DNA of 64,000 nt from Poa pratensis (taxonomy: Eukaryota > Streptophyta > Magnoliopsida > Poales > Poaceae). The stretch covers positions 19,966,132 to 20,030,131 of the forward strand of contig CAMZMU010000080.1 of NCBI GenBank assembly GCA_947311845.1. The letters run 5' to 3'. The notes beneath the pieces were generated by a model. It had not been told where the DNA came from. It did no database searches and worked only from the letters and a program-made list of their open reading frames with translations. Both the position numbers and the translations under genes were made by a program. Positions 33,745-44,658 of the stretch are shown here, piece after piece (positions within the stretch are counted from its first letter, which is position 1; each line of letters opens with the position of its first letter).

Positions 33745-34224
33745 TGTCGGGGGAATGATTAACCCGCGACTTAAGGCTGCGCTATCATTGTTGGGCCACG
33801 TGAAAGATGGGCCAATCTCGCATCGCGACTCGATAAAGGAAAGTTCCAGAAGGTCGGTGCAAACTTGCCTTGGAAGACAAGAAAGATAATCAGGCTTCGT
33901 GTAGAACTCTTGTAACCTGACGAGCCTCTGTGTATATAAAGAGGACTCGCAGGACTTAGAGAGGGTCAAGCTATCAAGCCCAAAACCCTAGCTCATACGG
34001 CGAGTACCAGATCGGATCGCCTCCATTGTAACACCTCGATTATCATATCAATACCAATCTAGGGTAGGCAGGAAGTAGGTCTTTTACCTCACATTGAGGG
34101 GGCCGAACCTGGGTAAATCTGTGTTGATCTTTGTTCCTGCGATCCCAAGCTCGGAGATGCTTGACTCGCGTAATCCCACACCTACGAAGTCATCTATGAC
34201 ACCTGACGTGACAAACCCACGACA
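33745..34224 (+). repeat. 3' LTR of the Gypsy element
   Basis: 480 bp. By eye it is identical to the 5' LTR except for A at 34025, where the 5' LTR has G at 25151. Confidence 0.95.
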
Positions 34225-34654
34225 TCTAGCCCTAACCATGTTGTGGGGAGCGGCGAGACTAGGCGCCATGGGAACATGCGACTATGTAGGCCGCTTTGTG
34301 GCCATAAGCGGAGGAGGAGGCCGCTCCCGCCCAAGGTCCGATGTGTTCATCAGCCACATTTGGGCGATAGCTAGAGGACACGAGCTGAGCGGAGATGCAT
34401 TGGACTTTGGTAGATTTGGCCACCGACAATCCAGATCCGGCGGCGGAAGGAGGGACAGGTGGCCGGCGGTGGGCGACATCGCCATCGGTGGTGAAGGTGA
34501 AATGGATGTGGTTTACCGTAAAATGGGATGCAAAACCCATAGATACACAAGTTGGCGGGGTAATTCTAGTGTTTACCCCCAAAAACTACGAATCGGTCCT
34601 TTTTCCAAAAACTGCACATTGTGTTTGCGGGCCGGTCTTATCCGAGTTGCTCTT
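34225..34654. other. Target duplication TCTAG and unassigned spacer, copy B
   Basis: TCTAG at 34225-34229 is the right target duplication. The rest matches 9828-10249 of block A. No gene recognised. Confidence 0.6.
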
Positions 34655-34905
34655 TAAACCAAGGAGATGCGTGCGTATTTCGAAACAAGTCGTCCACCGC
34701 CCCTATGCTCATTGTCAAGATAAAACATGAGGCGAACGTATAGTGTTGGGCGGGCGCTAAAGCGCTGTGTAATTTAATGCCGCGAGAGTAATCCTAGACG
34801 TAGCCTATTTGGCTTTGATCACTTGTGATCAAGGCGATGTTGTAGTGCCTCTAAAAACTTCTCCTGAATTAATGAAATGGCAAATCTTTTGCCTTATTTC
34901 AAAAA
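34655..34905 (+). mobile_element. LINE 3' end fragment, copy B
   Basis: Counterpart of 10250-10484. It keeps what copy A has lost: after AATGAAATGGCAAATC come CTTTTGCC, a TTATTTC word and an A-rich tail near 34900. Confidence 0.7.
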
Positions 34906-35021
34906 AAAACTTATTATTATTATTTTTTTAACCAATGAGAGAGTTAGACGAACCACCACCTCACCCACTGACCCACATGTGTACGCGCCAAAACTTCTTC
35001 GTTGTCCTCTCCCACCTCGCG

Positions 35022-35033
35022 CTCTATTTAAAC
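35022..35033 (+). promoter_or_regulatory. Putative TATA box of HAD copy B
   Basis: CTCTATTTAAAC about 75-80 bp before the ATG at 35104, as in copy A. Confidence 0.6.
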
Positions 35034-36835
35034 GCCCCACTCAGCAGAGACTCTGCTCCTGCTCGTTCGTCGATCGTCGTCTGTTCCTCGCAGCTTTCCG
35101 GCCATGGCTTTCCAGTGCCCGGTGAACTCCCCTTTCGACTGCGTCCTCCTAGGTAAACTAATTAAGGCACACATGTCTCCTCTACTTGGTAGCTTAGCCA
35201 GTTTCAGCTCATGATCAAACTATCTGATTATTAATTCATGTGAATTCTTCTGCTCCGAGAACACTGAAGACCTCGACGACACTCTGTACCCCGGCGGCAC
35301 CGGCATCGGGCCCGCACTGAAGCGCAACATCGACGAGTTCCTCATGGCCAGGCTTGGCCTCGCGGCGGACAGGGCGGCCTCCGTCCGCGTCGAGCTCTTC
35401 CGCACCCATGGCAGCACTCTCGCCGGCCTCATCGTACGCTCCATATCCACACGCACACTCCAACTTCCAGAACTATTTCCCTCACGTCGCCTTTTTCCGT
35501 TTCTGATATGCGTTGGATTTTTCCGTCATGAATATTCCTGCAGGCGCTGGGCCACGAGGTTCACCCGGACGAGTACCACAGGTCAGTTAGCAATAGCAGG
35601 CAACACACGGCGCACGCAAACGCCCACCTAAATAATTCCTGAAACTGGTCGACGATTAGGCCTCTAAACGATCAAGCTTCATCAAGCTTATTGTTTTTGT
35701 TTCAATCCTTCGTGCAGTTACGTGCACGGGAGGCTCCCCTACGACATGATCGCCCCGGACCCAAGTCTCGCGGCGCTGCTGCAGATCATCCCGCAGCGCA
35801 AGATCGTAAGCACATTGTTTCTCCCAGACATTAAAATCTTGCTCAAGCAGTTGTTCACGAACTCTGATCGCGCACACATGAAGAAGGCGCGCTGGAGCGG
35901 CTGGGCGTCGACGAGGCCTGCTTCGACGACGTCGTGTGCTTTGAGACCATGAACCCGCACCTCTACATTGAGACGAACGAAGACGACGATGGTGTCAACG
36001 CCGATCGCACGGTTGTGGTCCTGAAACCGTCCGTCGATGCCATCGTCGCCGGCCTGCGTGTCGCCGGCACAGACCCAAATCGGACGGTAATCACCTGATT
36101 ATTCACTCTGACCTGGCCGCTTGACATCATTCTGAAATCTTTCAGTGTGCTAGTGCAAAACATCAGGAATATGGTGTGGTGTGCACTGTGCACCACCAAG
36201 CTGTTCTGATGAAATATGTTTCACGTTCTTGCATATTATAGTTCTTATTGGGATATATCGGTATATAAATTGACGAAGAGAGAATCTCCTGATTAACAGA
36301 TCATGTTGGATAATATGATTCTTTTTGCGGATAAACCGAATCAGCGTATGGATAGTGACATTTCACGTGGAACGCAAACAAAAAATTAGCACCGGCACTT
36401 GCTTTCGATGAAAGATTATTAGTTATTTTTTTTGGAAGAACCTTAATACGGAGTACTATATAAGTCGTCATTTTGCGCGCTTCATTTGTGCTCATGCTGG
36501 ATCTAAAACTAATACATTCCTCGTCCTGCTCTGTCAGCTCTTCCTTGACGACAGCGAGAGGAACATCGCCGCAGGAAAAGCTATCGGCCTCCGCACAGCG
36601 CTGGTAATTATCCCAACCATCTCAATCGATCTCATTTTGCGTGTGAACCAGTGCTCGATAATTCCGATGTCCTGACAGAACAAACACTTGACACATTTTG
36701 CGTTACAAGACCAGCTAAACGACGCTGAAAGTCTCGTGGCGCCCAGTCAGCTCTCACCTCTTATTGATGTTGCTCTCAGTCGTTGGATGGATATATAGGT
36801 CGTTATCTATCAGGGTGGCCGGTGCAAGCTGATTA

Positions 36836-38747
36836 GAGCATCTCCAACCGGAGCCCCCAAATTCGGCCCCCAAACTGTCCGTGAACACGTCCGGGCGTGT
36901 GTGCCGACAGTGACCGGACGACCCCCAAAGTTGGGCTCCTACAACCACATACCCCAAAAGCTTCTCCCCAAACTCATGCAAGCCATGCAACGTCGATCCG
37001 ATACATACCGGATCCAAATTACAAAACATAGTGGTCAAAATTCAAATGAAATTAACAAAGTTTAACAAGTTGTCCGATACAAAAATGAGAAGTGACTTCT
37101 TCTTCAAGGGGCGGTTCCACCGGAGCCATCTAGGCCGAGGTCACGGTCGGAGATCCTCTTATTCATCATGAGGACCCACTTTGCGCTAGGCTCATCCAAG
37201 ATGCTAGCGTCTTGGAACATGATCCTTTGTTCCTCCGTGATTCTTGCAAGATTGATTTTCTCTTGCTCGACCGCAAAGGCATCCGACATCTTCTTTTGCT
37301 CCACCGGAGCCAAACCACTCTACGAAGTAAACAAGTAGAACCAATTACACCAATGAAATGTGATAAAATCAAGATTTTTCAATGAAACAAGTTGAATCAA
37401 TTGCTTACATGGGAAGTCACGTTGACACCACTTTGATTCCTATTCACCACTTGTGCATGAAAATCACAATGTTCACGCTTTCTTGGACCGAAGCCCACCT
37501 ATGTTGGAGAGAGCCGGCGTTGCGATCGGACACAATTGGGTGGGGTTGCACATAGCACTTTTGATGATGGAAGTGGGCATGTATCATCTCCCACAACCGG
37601 GTACCCTTTTGCTCGGTCCCACATATAACATCCATGCTTGTGGCTAACCAAGCTCGGCAAAGCAAAACATTCTCGAAAGTTGTGTATGATTGGCCTCTTG
37701 GCGTGTACACCTTCTTCGCCTTCACCTTCTTTGTCGTCGTAGCGTCCGCCGGCTCGTCCTCACCCAAAGTGTAAAAGGGGGAAGTGTGGATGCCGACGGC
37801 TCCTGTGATGGCGGATTGACCCCATTTCGGATCAATTCCATCATGGTTGCATCCTAAGCATACTAACAATTACACGACGGACCTAAAATTGACTCGGAAC
37901 TATGCAATTCGGATAGAAATTCATACCCCCAAGTCCACTTGACTTCCGTCGAACAGGTTGTGGGCGTGATGGCTGTCAGTGAGGCCGAAAGAAGCACGCG
38001 TCCGCTGGAGCGGCGGAGAGTCCTCCACCACCTCGTCGTCCTGCGTCGGCGGCACCTGCGACGGGTACTCATCCGCGAGGAGGCACGACTCCTCCCGGTT
38101 CGTGGTCGAGGACGTCGGCCTTCTTGCCGCCACGCCGGGAGGCTGAGGCGGCGTCGGCGTAGGGCGCCTCGCCATGGGTGCGGGCGTGCTCATACCCACG
38201 GGCACCGGCTACTCCTCCTGCGTCTCCGCGTTTGCAATCCTCTCGGCCTCCACCGCCGCCGCCTTCTCCTTCTTCTCCTTGTTCGCTTGCTCACGTTCGC
38301 GTTGCTTGCGACGCCGCGTCCTCCGCGCCACGGTCTTCGGCTTCAGCGCCGAGTCCGGCCTCTGCTCAACGGACTCAGAGGATGCACCCTTCTCCGCGAA
38401 ATCCATGGCTCCTTCCGTCTCCATCCAGATTGGCAGGTGGACGAGGCGGGAGGAATGAAATTAAACCGGCGGGAGTGGAGGCGGAGGAGGGGATAAATGA
38501 AAGTCGCTGGCGGCCAAATTTGGTTACAAATTTGGTGGAGCCGCCTTGCCAGACCGACGTGGCGGACGCATCCAGGCCGCCCCAAACTCTCCCCACATAT
38601 GGGCTGGCTTTGGGGGGAGCCGGACCGCCCGGACGTTTATGGAATCTATGGGGGCCTCGGTTGGGTTGCCGTTTTCAGCCCAAACCACGTCCGGGCTGTC
38701 CGCCCGGACGTTTAGGGAGGGTTTGGGGCCCGTGGTTGGAGATGCTC
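36836..38747 (-). mobile_element. PIF/Harbinger-type element with ORF1 only
   Basis: 1,912 bp, with 14-bp inverted ends GAGCATCTCCAACC and TTA target duplications (36833-36835 and 38748-38750). The empty TTA site is at 12417-12419 in block A. TTA targeting and these termini fit the PIF/Harbinger superfamily. It carries a Myb-like ORF1 but no DDE transposase frame, so it would depend on a relative for movement. It lies in intron 6 of HAD copy B. Confidence 0.88.
37104..38424 (-). pseudogene. PIF/Harbinger ORF1 (Myb/SANT-like), broken
   Basis: The minus strand gives METEGAMDFAEKGASSESVE and a basic stretch (ARRTRRRKQREREQ) to a stop at 38209. A Pro-rich piece follows in another frame (GMSTPAPMARRPTPTPPQPP), then at 37869-37444 a segment with YTTFENVLLCRAWLATSMDV and SLQHRWASVQESVN. 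The last resembles the SANT/Myb-like trihelix of ORF1 proteins that help PIF-type transposases bind DNA. A final piece is at 37313-37104. Frames do not join cleanly; introns or frameshifts would be needed. Confidence 0.65.
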
Positions 38748-38793
38748 TTAGAGAGCCATTATTTCGATGAGCCTGTTTTGGGCAGCATTTTTA

Positions 38794-39249
38794 TGCTGGT
38801 CATAGTGGAGAGTTAGTATCATGCATATAATATAATATAGTGTATTACTAGTGTATGGCATTACCCATACAATGTATAGTGTCATATAATACTATTGTGA
38901 GAACGGAAAGTGGTTCAGTAGCTTGGGTCGCAGTGGCAAAAGTCAGGGACCCGAGTTCGACTCCCGCTAGGGGCGGAATTTGGAAATTCTCATAAAGGTA
39001 GATTTCTACTATATCATTTCCACCAAGAGCTAGTCCTGGTAGCCTTTCATTATTTATTTGTTTGTAGAATATTAATACAAATATGTGTGCAAGATTTATT
39101 TGTTATTGTAAAATAACTAATTTTACGTGCTATGATACCATAACATAGATGGATACCACTATCATCGTTTTATTTATTGTTGTGTCAAATCAGATTTTCC
39201 TAACATGACATGTATGATACCAATTATGATACCCCCACAATGGGTAGCC
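38794..39249. mobile_element. Tourist-type MITE with nested SINE-like insert, copy B
   Basis: Counterpart of 12465-12925, with TTA at both edges (38791-38793 and 39250-39252). The nested SINE-like insert lies at about 38893-39060, with box B GAGTTCGACTCCCGC near 38955, a better consensus match than in copy A. Confidence 0.65.
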
Positions 39250-39510
39250 TTAGGCTATTTGCTCTCTTATATGCTTTGTGTCTGGTATTTAAAAAAAAAG
39301 AAAAACACCAAGAAACAAATTCTCCGAACGCAATGCCCCATTTCCGTTCTCTCAAGCAGTAATCACTGGCCATCACATAGCTAAAATTGTGTTTCCTTTG
39401 TTTCCGATCGATTTTTAACGTGTCTGATCCAAGTTTTAGTACAAACCATAGTCGTCAATGGGTCAACTTATAAGAGCTTCTACATTGAAACACCTAATAA
39501 TGTGCCCGCT

Positions 39511-39642
39511 CACCTGGCTAGGGAAGTGGATGTACAACCCAGCCACCCAGGTTCAAGTCCTCACGGACGCAGATTTGGGTTCTTATTATTTAAAAAAAAA
39601 CCCGCTGTAGGGGCCTCCCCTACCGCATTCCTTTCAAAAAAA
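39511..39642 (+). mobile_element. 132-bp tRNA-derived SINE, block B only
   Basis: Flanked by the 12-bp duplication AATGTGCCCGCT (39499-39510 and 39643-39654), with a single copy in block A at 13175-13186. The head has an A-box-like TGGCTAGGGAAGTGG and a B-box-like GGTTCAAGTCC 32 bp later, and the tail is A-rich. This is a pol III SINE that inserted after the segmental duplication. Confidence 0.88.
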
Positions 39643-39654
39643 AATGTGCCCGCT

Positions 39655-40613
39655 GCTCCTGAAATAGTGTCCGAACACATGTTCGGTCCTACGCCCCCAG
39701 CGGCGCCCCCAGACAGACCAGACAAATATCTGATTGTCTTCTTTGTTTCTAAAAAATCATTGATCTTTTTTGAAATTTAATTATTATAACCTATAACAAG
39801 CATAATGCAACTGCGCGTGTAGGCAGAAAAATTCTTGGAATTGATAGCTTGAGAGTGGGCCGTCCACTCGATCCAATTACTGGATCTTCTATGAGCATAT
39901 AATAATTATATATTATAGCCCATAATTAAACATGTCACATACACGTGTCTAGCAATAAAATTCTTGGAATATATTTGGTGGGCGTCTGAACACTGACTAT
40001 ACTTTTTGTGGCCGTAGAAAAAAAATTGATGTAGCCATAATATAACATCACTCACGCACATGTTCATCATTAAAAAAATTGCTGTAGCCATAATAAAAAT
40101 TGCTGTAGTCATAATAAAAATTGCTGTAGCATATTTTTTTTGTTGTAGCCATAGAAAATCCTTGAAATAATAGTTTGACAATGGGCTGTCAACATTATCT
40201 GCTCACTGCATCTTATGTGGTCATAGAAAAATACTAGGAAAATTGACGCGGCGGCACGCCGCGTCCGTGGTGTTAATTTTGCTGCATAATTTGAAGTGTA
40301 TTTTATGATGGTACGTCAAGTATTCCTTCTAAACTATGGTCATATACATAAAGCTAATATATAGATAGTAAGATATATATATATACAGAATTATGCAGGA
40401 ATGCATAAAGTAACATGATGCTCACTTGTATATACACAGAGTTTCGCCAAACGACATCATTACATTGACTTGTTTCATCTATCTAAGGATCATTAACGTA
40501 TCGCAATCGTAAGGTGACGATTTGGTCAGTGACGACTCCCTGATCAGCCTTTGCGTGTGGTGAGGCGGGAGGGCTTACATGAAACATATGGTGTTAGTGC
40601 TAAGTAGTGTTGG

Positions 40614-40670
<57 letters not shown>

Positions 40671-41799
40671 TGCATAGTTGGGATTAGCTAGTGGGTTGGA
40701 CTAATATTCATGTAGATCCGATTACACAATTCATGGAGTTGTTCGATACATGTAGGACACAACATAGAACAAATTCCACTCTATATTTTGCAGAACACAT
40801 TTCTGGTCTCAAAGCTTAGTGTTAAAGGGGGAAAAAAGAGACTACGATCTAAGAAATGGATTCGGATGATTTTCAGAATGAAATGGGGTCATATTTTGTC
40901 TGATATATTTAACGTTTTTCATAGTGAATGAACTGTATTGCAATCCCTTCATTGGTTCTAGAAATAGCTCATCTGGTACTTGTCGCTATTCGTGTGCAAT
41001 GTTCGTAAAAAGAAATGCGGGGAAAAAATAGGGGTGAAATAAAAGGGGAGAAATATATTAGAAGGGAAAAAAATACTGATTCACAATTTTTGGATAATGC
41101 GGGTTTTTTTTTGCGAAATCACGTGTGGGCCGTCGGATCGCGGCGGAACGCCGCGCCCGTTGTATTGGTATGTGCTGTAGTTTTGTAAAATGAGTTATTA
41201 ATTGAGATCGTGTGAATATAATACGGTTCACGAAAACTTTGTACATGACAGGCAGTAACAAAATGCTATTATGGGCTAGATCTAAAAGACAAATTTCTGG
41301 ATCCAAATACCTGGTTTCAAAATTTTGGAATCTGTCAGAATTTGTCTTTTTTCACAGTTTAAAATACAATGAAGTTGAAGATTAGAGAGAAATATTTATA
41401 TGTTCGTCGAAATAAAAAGGTTAAAACATGAAATTTGTTTGGAAGAGTGATATCCATATACTCGTGAAAGGAAAATTCAAACGGATGACTGAGCGCGACG
41501 AATTTGACAAAATTCGTCAAATGTTTTTGCGAATTTGGATCGAAAATTAAGGAGTTAGAGTCGACCAAACTCGAAACTGATCACGGGAATGAAACCTACT
41601 TGTCGAAGCGAATATGTTTCGTGTATACTTTATTCCGAGTAGGATGTGGGGCCCAGCTATATATATATACACACGCACACACTCTCGTCCACACACTGCA
41701 TTGCGGCGATGGGTAGCCCTAGTAGGATGTCTGTAATCAAACTGAGACACGTCAAATCAGACCAAGTTCGTATTTTTCACGGATGAATTTTGCAAGCAG
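39655..41799. other. Remainder of HAD intron 6, copy B
   Basis: Shared with block A until about 40228, then unique. GCGGCGGCACGCCGCGTCC near 40252 and GCGGCGGAACGCCGCGCCC near 41139 are similar GC-rich words about 890 bp apart and may mark the ends of an insertion. No gene seen. Confidence 0.4.
40615..40667. repeat. (TA)n microsatellite
   Basis: About 26 uninterrupted TA dinucleotides inside HAD copy B intron 6. Confidence 0.95.
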
Positions 41800-41991
41800 G
41801 TCGGCAAAAGCGTCGGGACCAAGGAGGCGGACTACGCCCTGGAGAGCATCGGCAACCTCCGGAGAGCAATCCCGGACATTTGGGGCGTCACCGGCGACGG
41901 CGAGCTGCAAACCGACCACAACGTCGAGAAGAACAAGAGCATGAGTGCTGATCTGGACTCCATCATCCAGCCCACGTCAATAGAGGCCTAA

Positions 41992-42350
41992 TTTCGTCAT
42001 AATCTCCAACAATTGAGTGATCCAACGAGTCAATGATTGGTCACTAATAAAGCTCTCCTATGTATAATCATGTAAATTAAGTTATGTTTTGATTCCTGAC
42101 TTAAGCGAACGTACATGTATGTACCTAGCTGACAGACAGGTATGTACGGTGCTGATCAGCACCGTGTTTGTAAAGCGAAGCAATTAAGTGCATGTACTTA
42201 ACTTCTAACTGCAATGTGTGCTTGCACATAGAAATCTACTTATATCTGTTTGGAACTGTAATTTATCACATGGACGCGTAAGACAGATTATATCTAGATA
42301 TCTAGATCAATACATCGAACGACGAAGAGCAAGGCTGCAAGTTGTTGGTG
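41992..42350. other. 3' flank of the HAD gene
   Basis: AT-rich sequence after the TAA stop, likely 3' UTR and flank. No further gene seen. Confidence 0.45.
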
Positions 42351-43485
42351 TTGGTGTTATTTTCCCCGTCCCGCGCATCGCCCCTCACGGGCGACACAAG
42401 GGAAACCTTAAGCGCCGCCGCAAAAGCTCCCCATCCAGGCTCCATCCCCGCCGCCGCTGCCGCCGGCCCCCGCCTCCAAAGGATGGTGTGGGAGATCTGC
42501 GGTGGACGCGAGCATCTCGTATGCGGTGAAGGTCGGTGCGGTGTTCTGAGGCGATGTGGCGATTTCGGTTATGCTGTGGTGGGCTCGAGGTGGAGGAGGG
42601 AGGGAGGTCGCGACGGTGGTGCAGGCGCTTAGTGCGGTGGCTCCTAGTCTCGGCGGCGGTCACACGGGCCCTTCTGGGCCCGATCTGGGCTTGCGGGACG
42701 TGACGCGCGGCTGCAGCTATGGTGATGCGTTTCAGGGCTGATGGTGCTAGCACAGTGGCGCCTTGCGGGTACGGTGGAGATGATGGTGCGGTGGGTGGCT
42801 CGCGTGGTGGTCTTGCGGCCCACCCGTCGACCCTAAGTGTACTCCAGGCGAAAGACTCAGATCTTTGTTTAGATCGGATGATGGTGGCGTCTTCGACGTT
42901 GTCACCTCCTTGGAGGCTTCATCTTGGAGCCACCAAAACCTTTATGATTGCTTGTTGTCTCTTGCCTTGGGCTGATGGCCGGTATGAGAACCGTGGAAGG
43001 GTTTGAGGTGTTGGATGGAGGTGGTCGACCAGGCTGATTCTGACGCTCTCATCGGAAGCCGGGTTAGCGAGTCGTTCCACCTTGAATCATCTCGTTCTCG
43101 TTCTGCACCCCTCCCTCTCTTTGGAGATGTTGGCGAGTGGCAGCCAGACGGCCAAGTTCATAGCGCCTACCTTGCTTGGTCATATGAAGATGGAAGTCGA
43201 GGTCCTCCGCCGTGTTGGTCGTATCGTGCAGACCTTTGTGGTGTTGTGGGTGTTGCTATTAGTGTAGTGTTGTTGCTGTGTTTGTTGCTGCTGTTGTTGT
43301 TGTTGTTGTTGTTGTTGTTGTGCCATGCTTAAGCGTGTGCCGCTGACCTAGTGCTGCTAGGAGTTGTATGGTTTTCCGGCCTCGTTTTCCTCATAAACTG
43401 AGTCATTTGGCTATCAGCCATTCTACTACTCATAAATGAAAAACAGCTCCAACTGGTTTTTCAGTCCAAAAATACATCGAACAAC
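42351..43485 (+). other. GC-rich non-coding insert, retroposon-like
   Basis: Changes abruptly from AT-rich flank to GC-rich sequence near 42351, contains a (TTG)n run at 43264-43321 and ends in an AT-rich part (CTCATAAATGAAAAACAGC) just before the CACTA element. Open frames are composition-driven. The style resembles LINE untranslated regions, but I found no poly(A) or target duplication. Confidence 0.35.
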
Positions 43486-43488
43486 CTG

Positions 43489-44250
43489 CACTACCGGAAT
43501 CCAGAGATTTGCCGTGTGGCCATTATACACGGCAAAGAGCTTGCGGAACACGGCAAAGGCTTTGCCGTGTTCAGCTGCACGGCAAACGTCACACGGCCTA
43601 ATAGCCGTCGGTAAAGATTATTTGCCGTGTTCTTTTCCAAAAATAGCACGGCAAAGCCTTTGCCGTGATCTTTTCCAGACAGAGCACGGCAAAGATGTGT
43701 CAGAGAGGGTCAACCCTCACCCCGAGTCAAATGATCTTTGCCGTGTGCACTACCTGACGACGCACGGCAAACATTGGGTCTTTGCCGTGATCCCTGCCAA
43801 GCCTTGCACGGCAAACATTGGTTCTTTGCCGTGCTCCTTTCTGAGCAATGCACGGCACAGATTTAATCGTTGCCGTGAGCTTTTCCAGCACAGCACGGCA
43901 CACACTTGGTCTTTCCGTGCGCTTCGCCTGTACAACGCACGGCACAGAGCCGTTGCCAGGACCGACGCCTCACCCCTTTGCCGTGCGCATTTGGTTGGGC
44001 AGCACGGCAAAGTGACCATTTGGTCATCACCCAAACGCCAGGTTGCACAGGTGCGCGCCGCGTGTCCTCTTTGCCGTGCGTCCCAGCACGGCAAACATCT
44101 TTGCCGTGCCTATTTATGCCCAGTACACGGCAAAGGAACCAAATGGTCATCCACCAATGCCAGATTGCACAGGTTTGCGCCACGTGGCACCTTTGCCGTG
44201 TGTATCTGCACGGCACAGATCTTTGCCGTGTGCCTCCACACGGCAAAGTG
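43489..44250. repeat. Left subterminal repeats of the CACTA element
   Basis: Many copies of TTTGCCGTG and its complement CACGGCAAA, often as inverted pairs 20-30 bp apart. In En/Spm such words bind the TNPA protein. Confidence 0.85.
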
Positions 44251-44658
44251 ACAATATGGTCCAGTTTTGTTTCTGTTTTTATTCCATTCCTGCAATTCAA
44301 AAATTCCAGAACAGATATATATACTGGAATCTCAGTCCAGAACCATAACAGCACATATATATGCATGCAGAACCATTATAGCATCCACAACCATATAAAA
44401 GATCACAAAACCATTGCATAAGTCCATTCATACAAGCACAAGGGTACATAAATCCATATACAAGCACAAGGTCCAGCTCCATCCATTCATTTTGCTTGAG
44501 CTGCACATGCCAGCAAAGTAAAATTTAGTGAGCCAACACTTTGAACATGAGAATTCAAACATTGGAGATCAAATGGTACTAAACCAAGTGTAGCATTGTG
44601 AGACATCAAAGTAAGTTTTCGAACGAGAATAGTAGCAAGTTGAAATGGTAACTAACCT
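44251..44658. other. Spacer downstream of the TNPA-like gene
   Basis: AT-rich. No gene seen; likely 3' UTR of the minus-strand gene and flank. Confidence 0.45.

Larger units (their letters stand above)
24871..34224 (+). mobile_element. Ty3/Gypsy LTR retrotransposon, complete ends, decayed interior
   Basis: Two 480-bp LTRs (TGTCGGGG...CACGACA) enclose a PBS, gag, protease, reverse transcriptase, RNase H and integrase in Ty3/Gypsy order, then a hairpin array and polypurine tract. The LTRs differ at a single base (G at 25151, A at 34025). The coding region has three in-frame stops in gag/protease, a 1,320-bp solo LTR inside pol and a frameshift region before RNase H. The element is inserted only in block B. 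I cannot assign a named family. Confidence 0.95.
17291..40228 (+). repeat. Segmental tandem duplication, block B
   Basis: Second copy of the 2238-13739 unit, direct orientation. It is 22.9 kb long because of a 9,354 bp Gypsy element (24871-34224), a 1,912 bp PIF/Harbinger-type element (36836-38747) and a 132 bp SINE (39511-39642), each with a target duplication and an empty site in block A. Beyond 40228 the sequence is no longer shared with A. Confidence 0.9.
35104..41991 (+). pseudogene. SDT1-like HAD hydrolase, copy B (frameshift, but with last exon)
   Basis: Exons can be placed at 35104-35152, 35270-35433, 35544-35581, 35718-35805, 35851-36086, 36538-36603 and 41800-41991. The last exon encodes VGKSVGTKEADYALESIGNL and continues to a TAA at 41989-41991. 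The undamaged seven-exon gene would encode 276 aa, the usual size for Sdt1-like HAD phosphatases. Two lesions hit copy B. Exon 5 is 236 rather than 234 bp because GCGCTGG became GCGCGCTGG near 35887, shifting the frame after FTNSDRAHMKKA. Intron 4 has lost about 50-60 bp and is now only 45 bp (35806-35850), below the size plant introns usually need. Motif IV keeps Arg (LFLDDSERNIAAGK). Intron 6 is 5.2 kb, swollen by a PIF-type element, a MITE, SINEs and a TA repeat. It is the only copy that still owns the 3' end. Confidence 0.85.

Noticed and set aside
38920..38970. Possible tRNA gene from A and B boxes
   Set aside because: No acceptor or anticodon stem can be folded around the boxes; the pattern fits a SINE head.
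42342..43332. Several 90-120 codon frames before the CACTA element
   Set aside because: Composition-driven, ending in Leu runs from (TTG)n; no domain and no intron structure.
43436..44251. 271-codon frame in the CACTA left end
   Set aside because: It runs through the TTTGCCGTG subterminal repeats, which give recurrent CRA and TAK words; not a gene.
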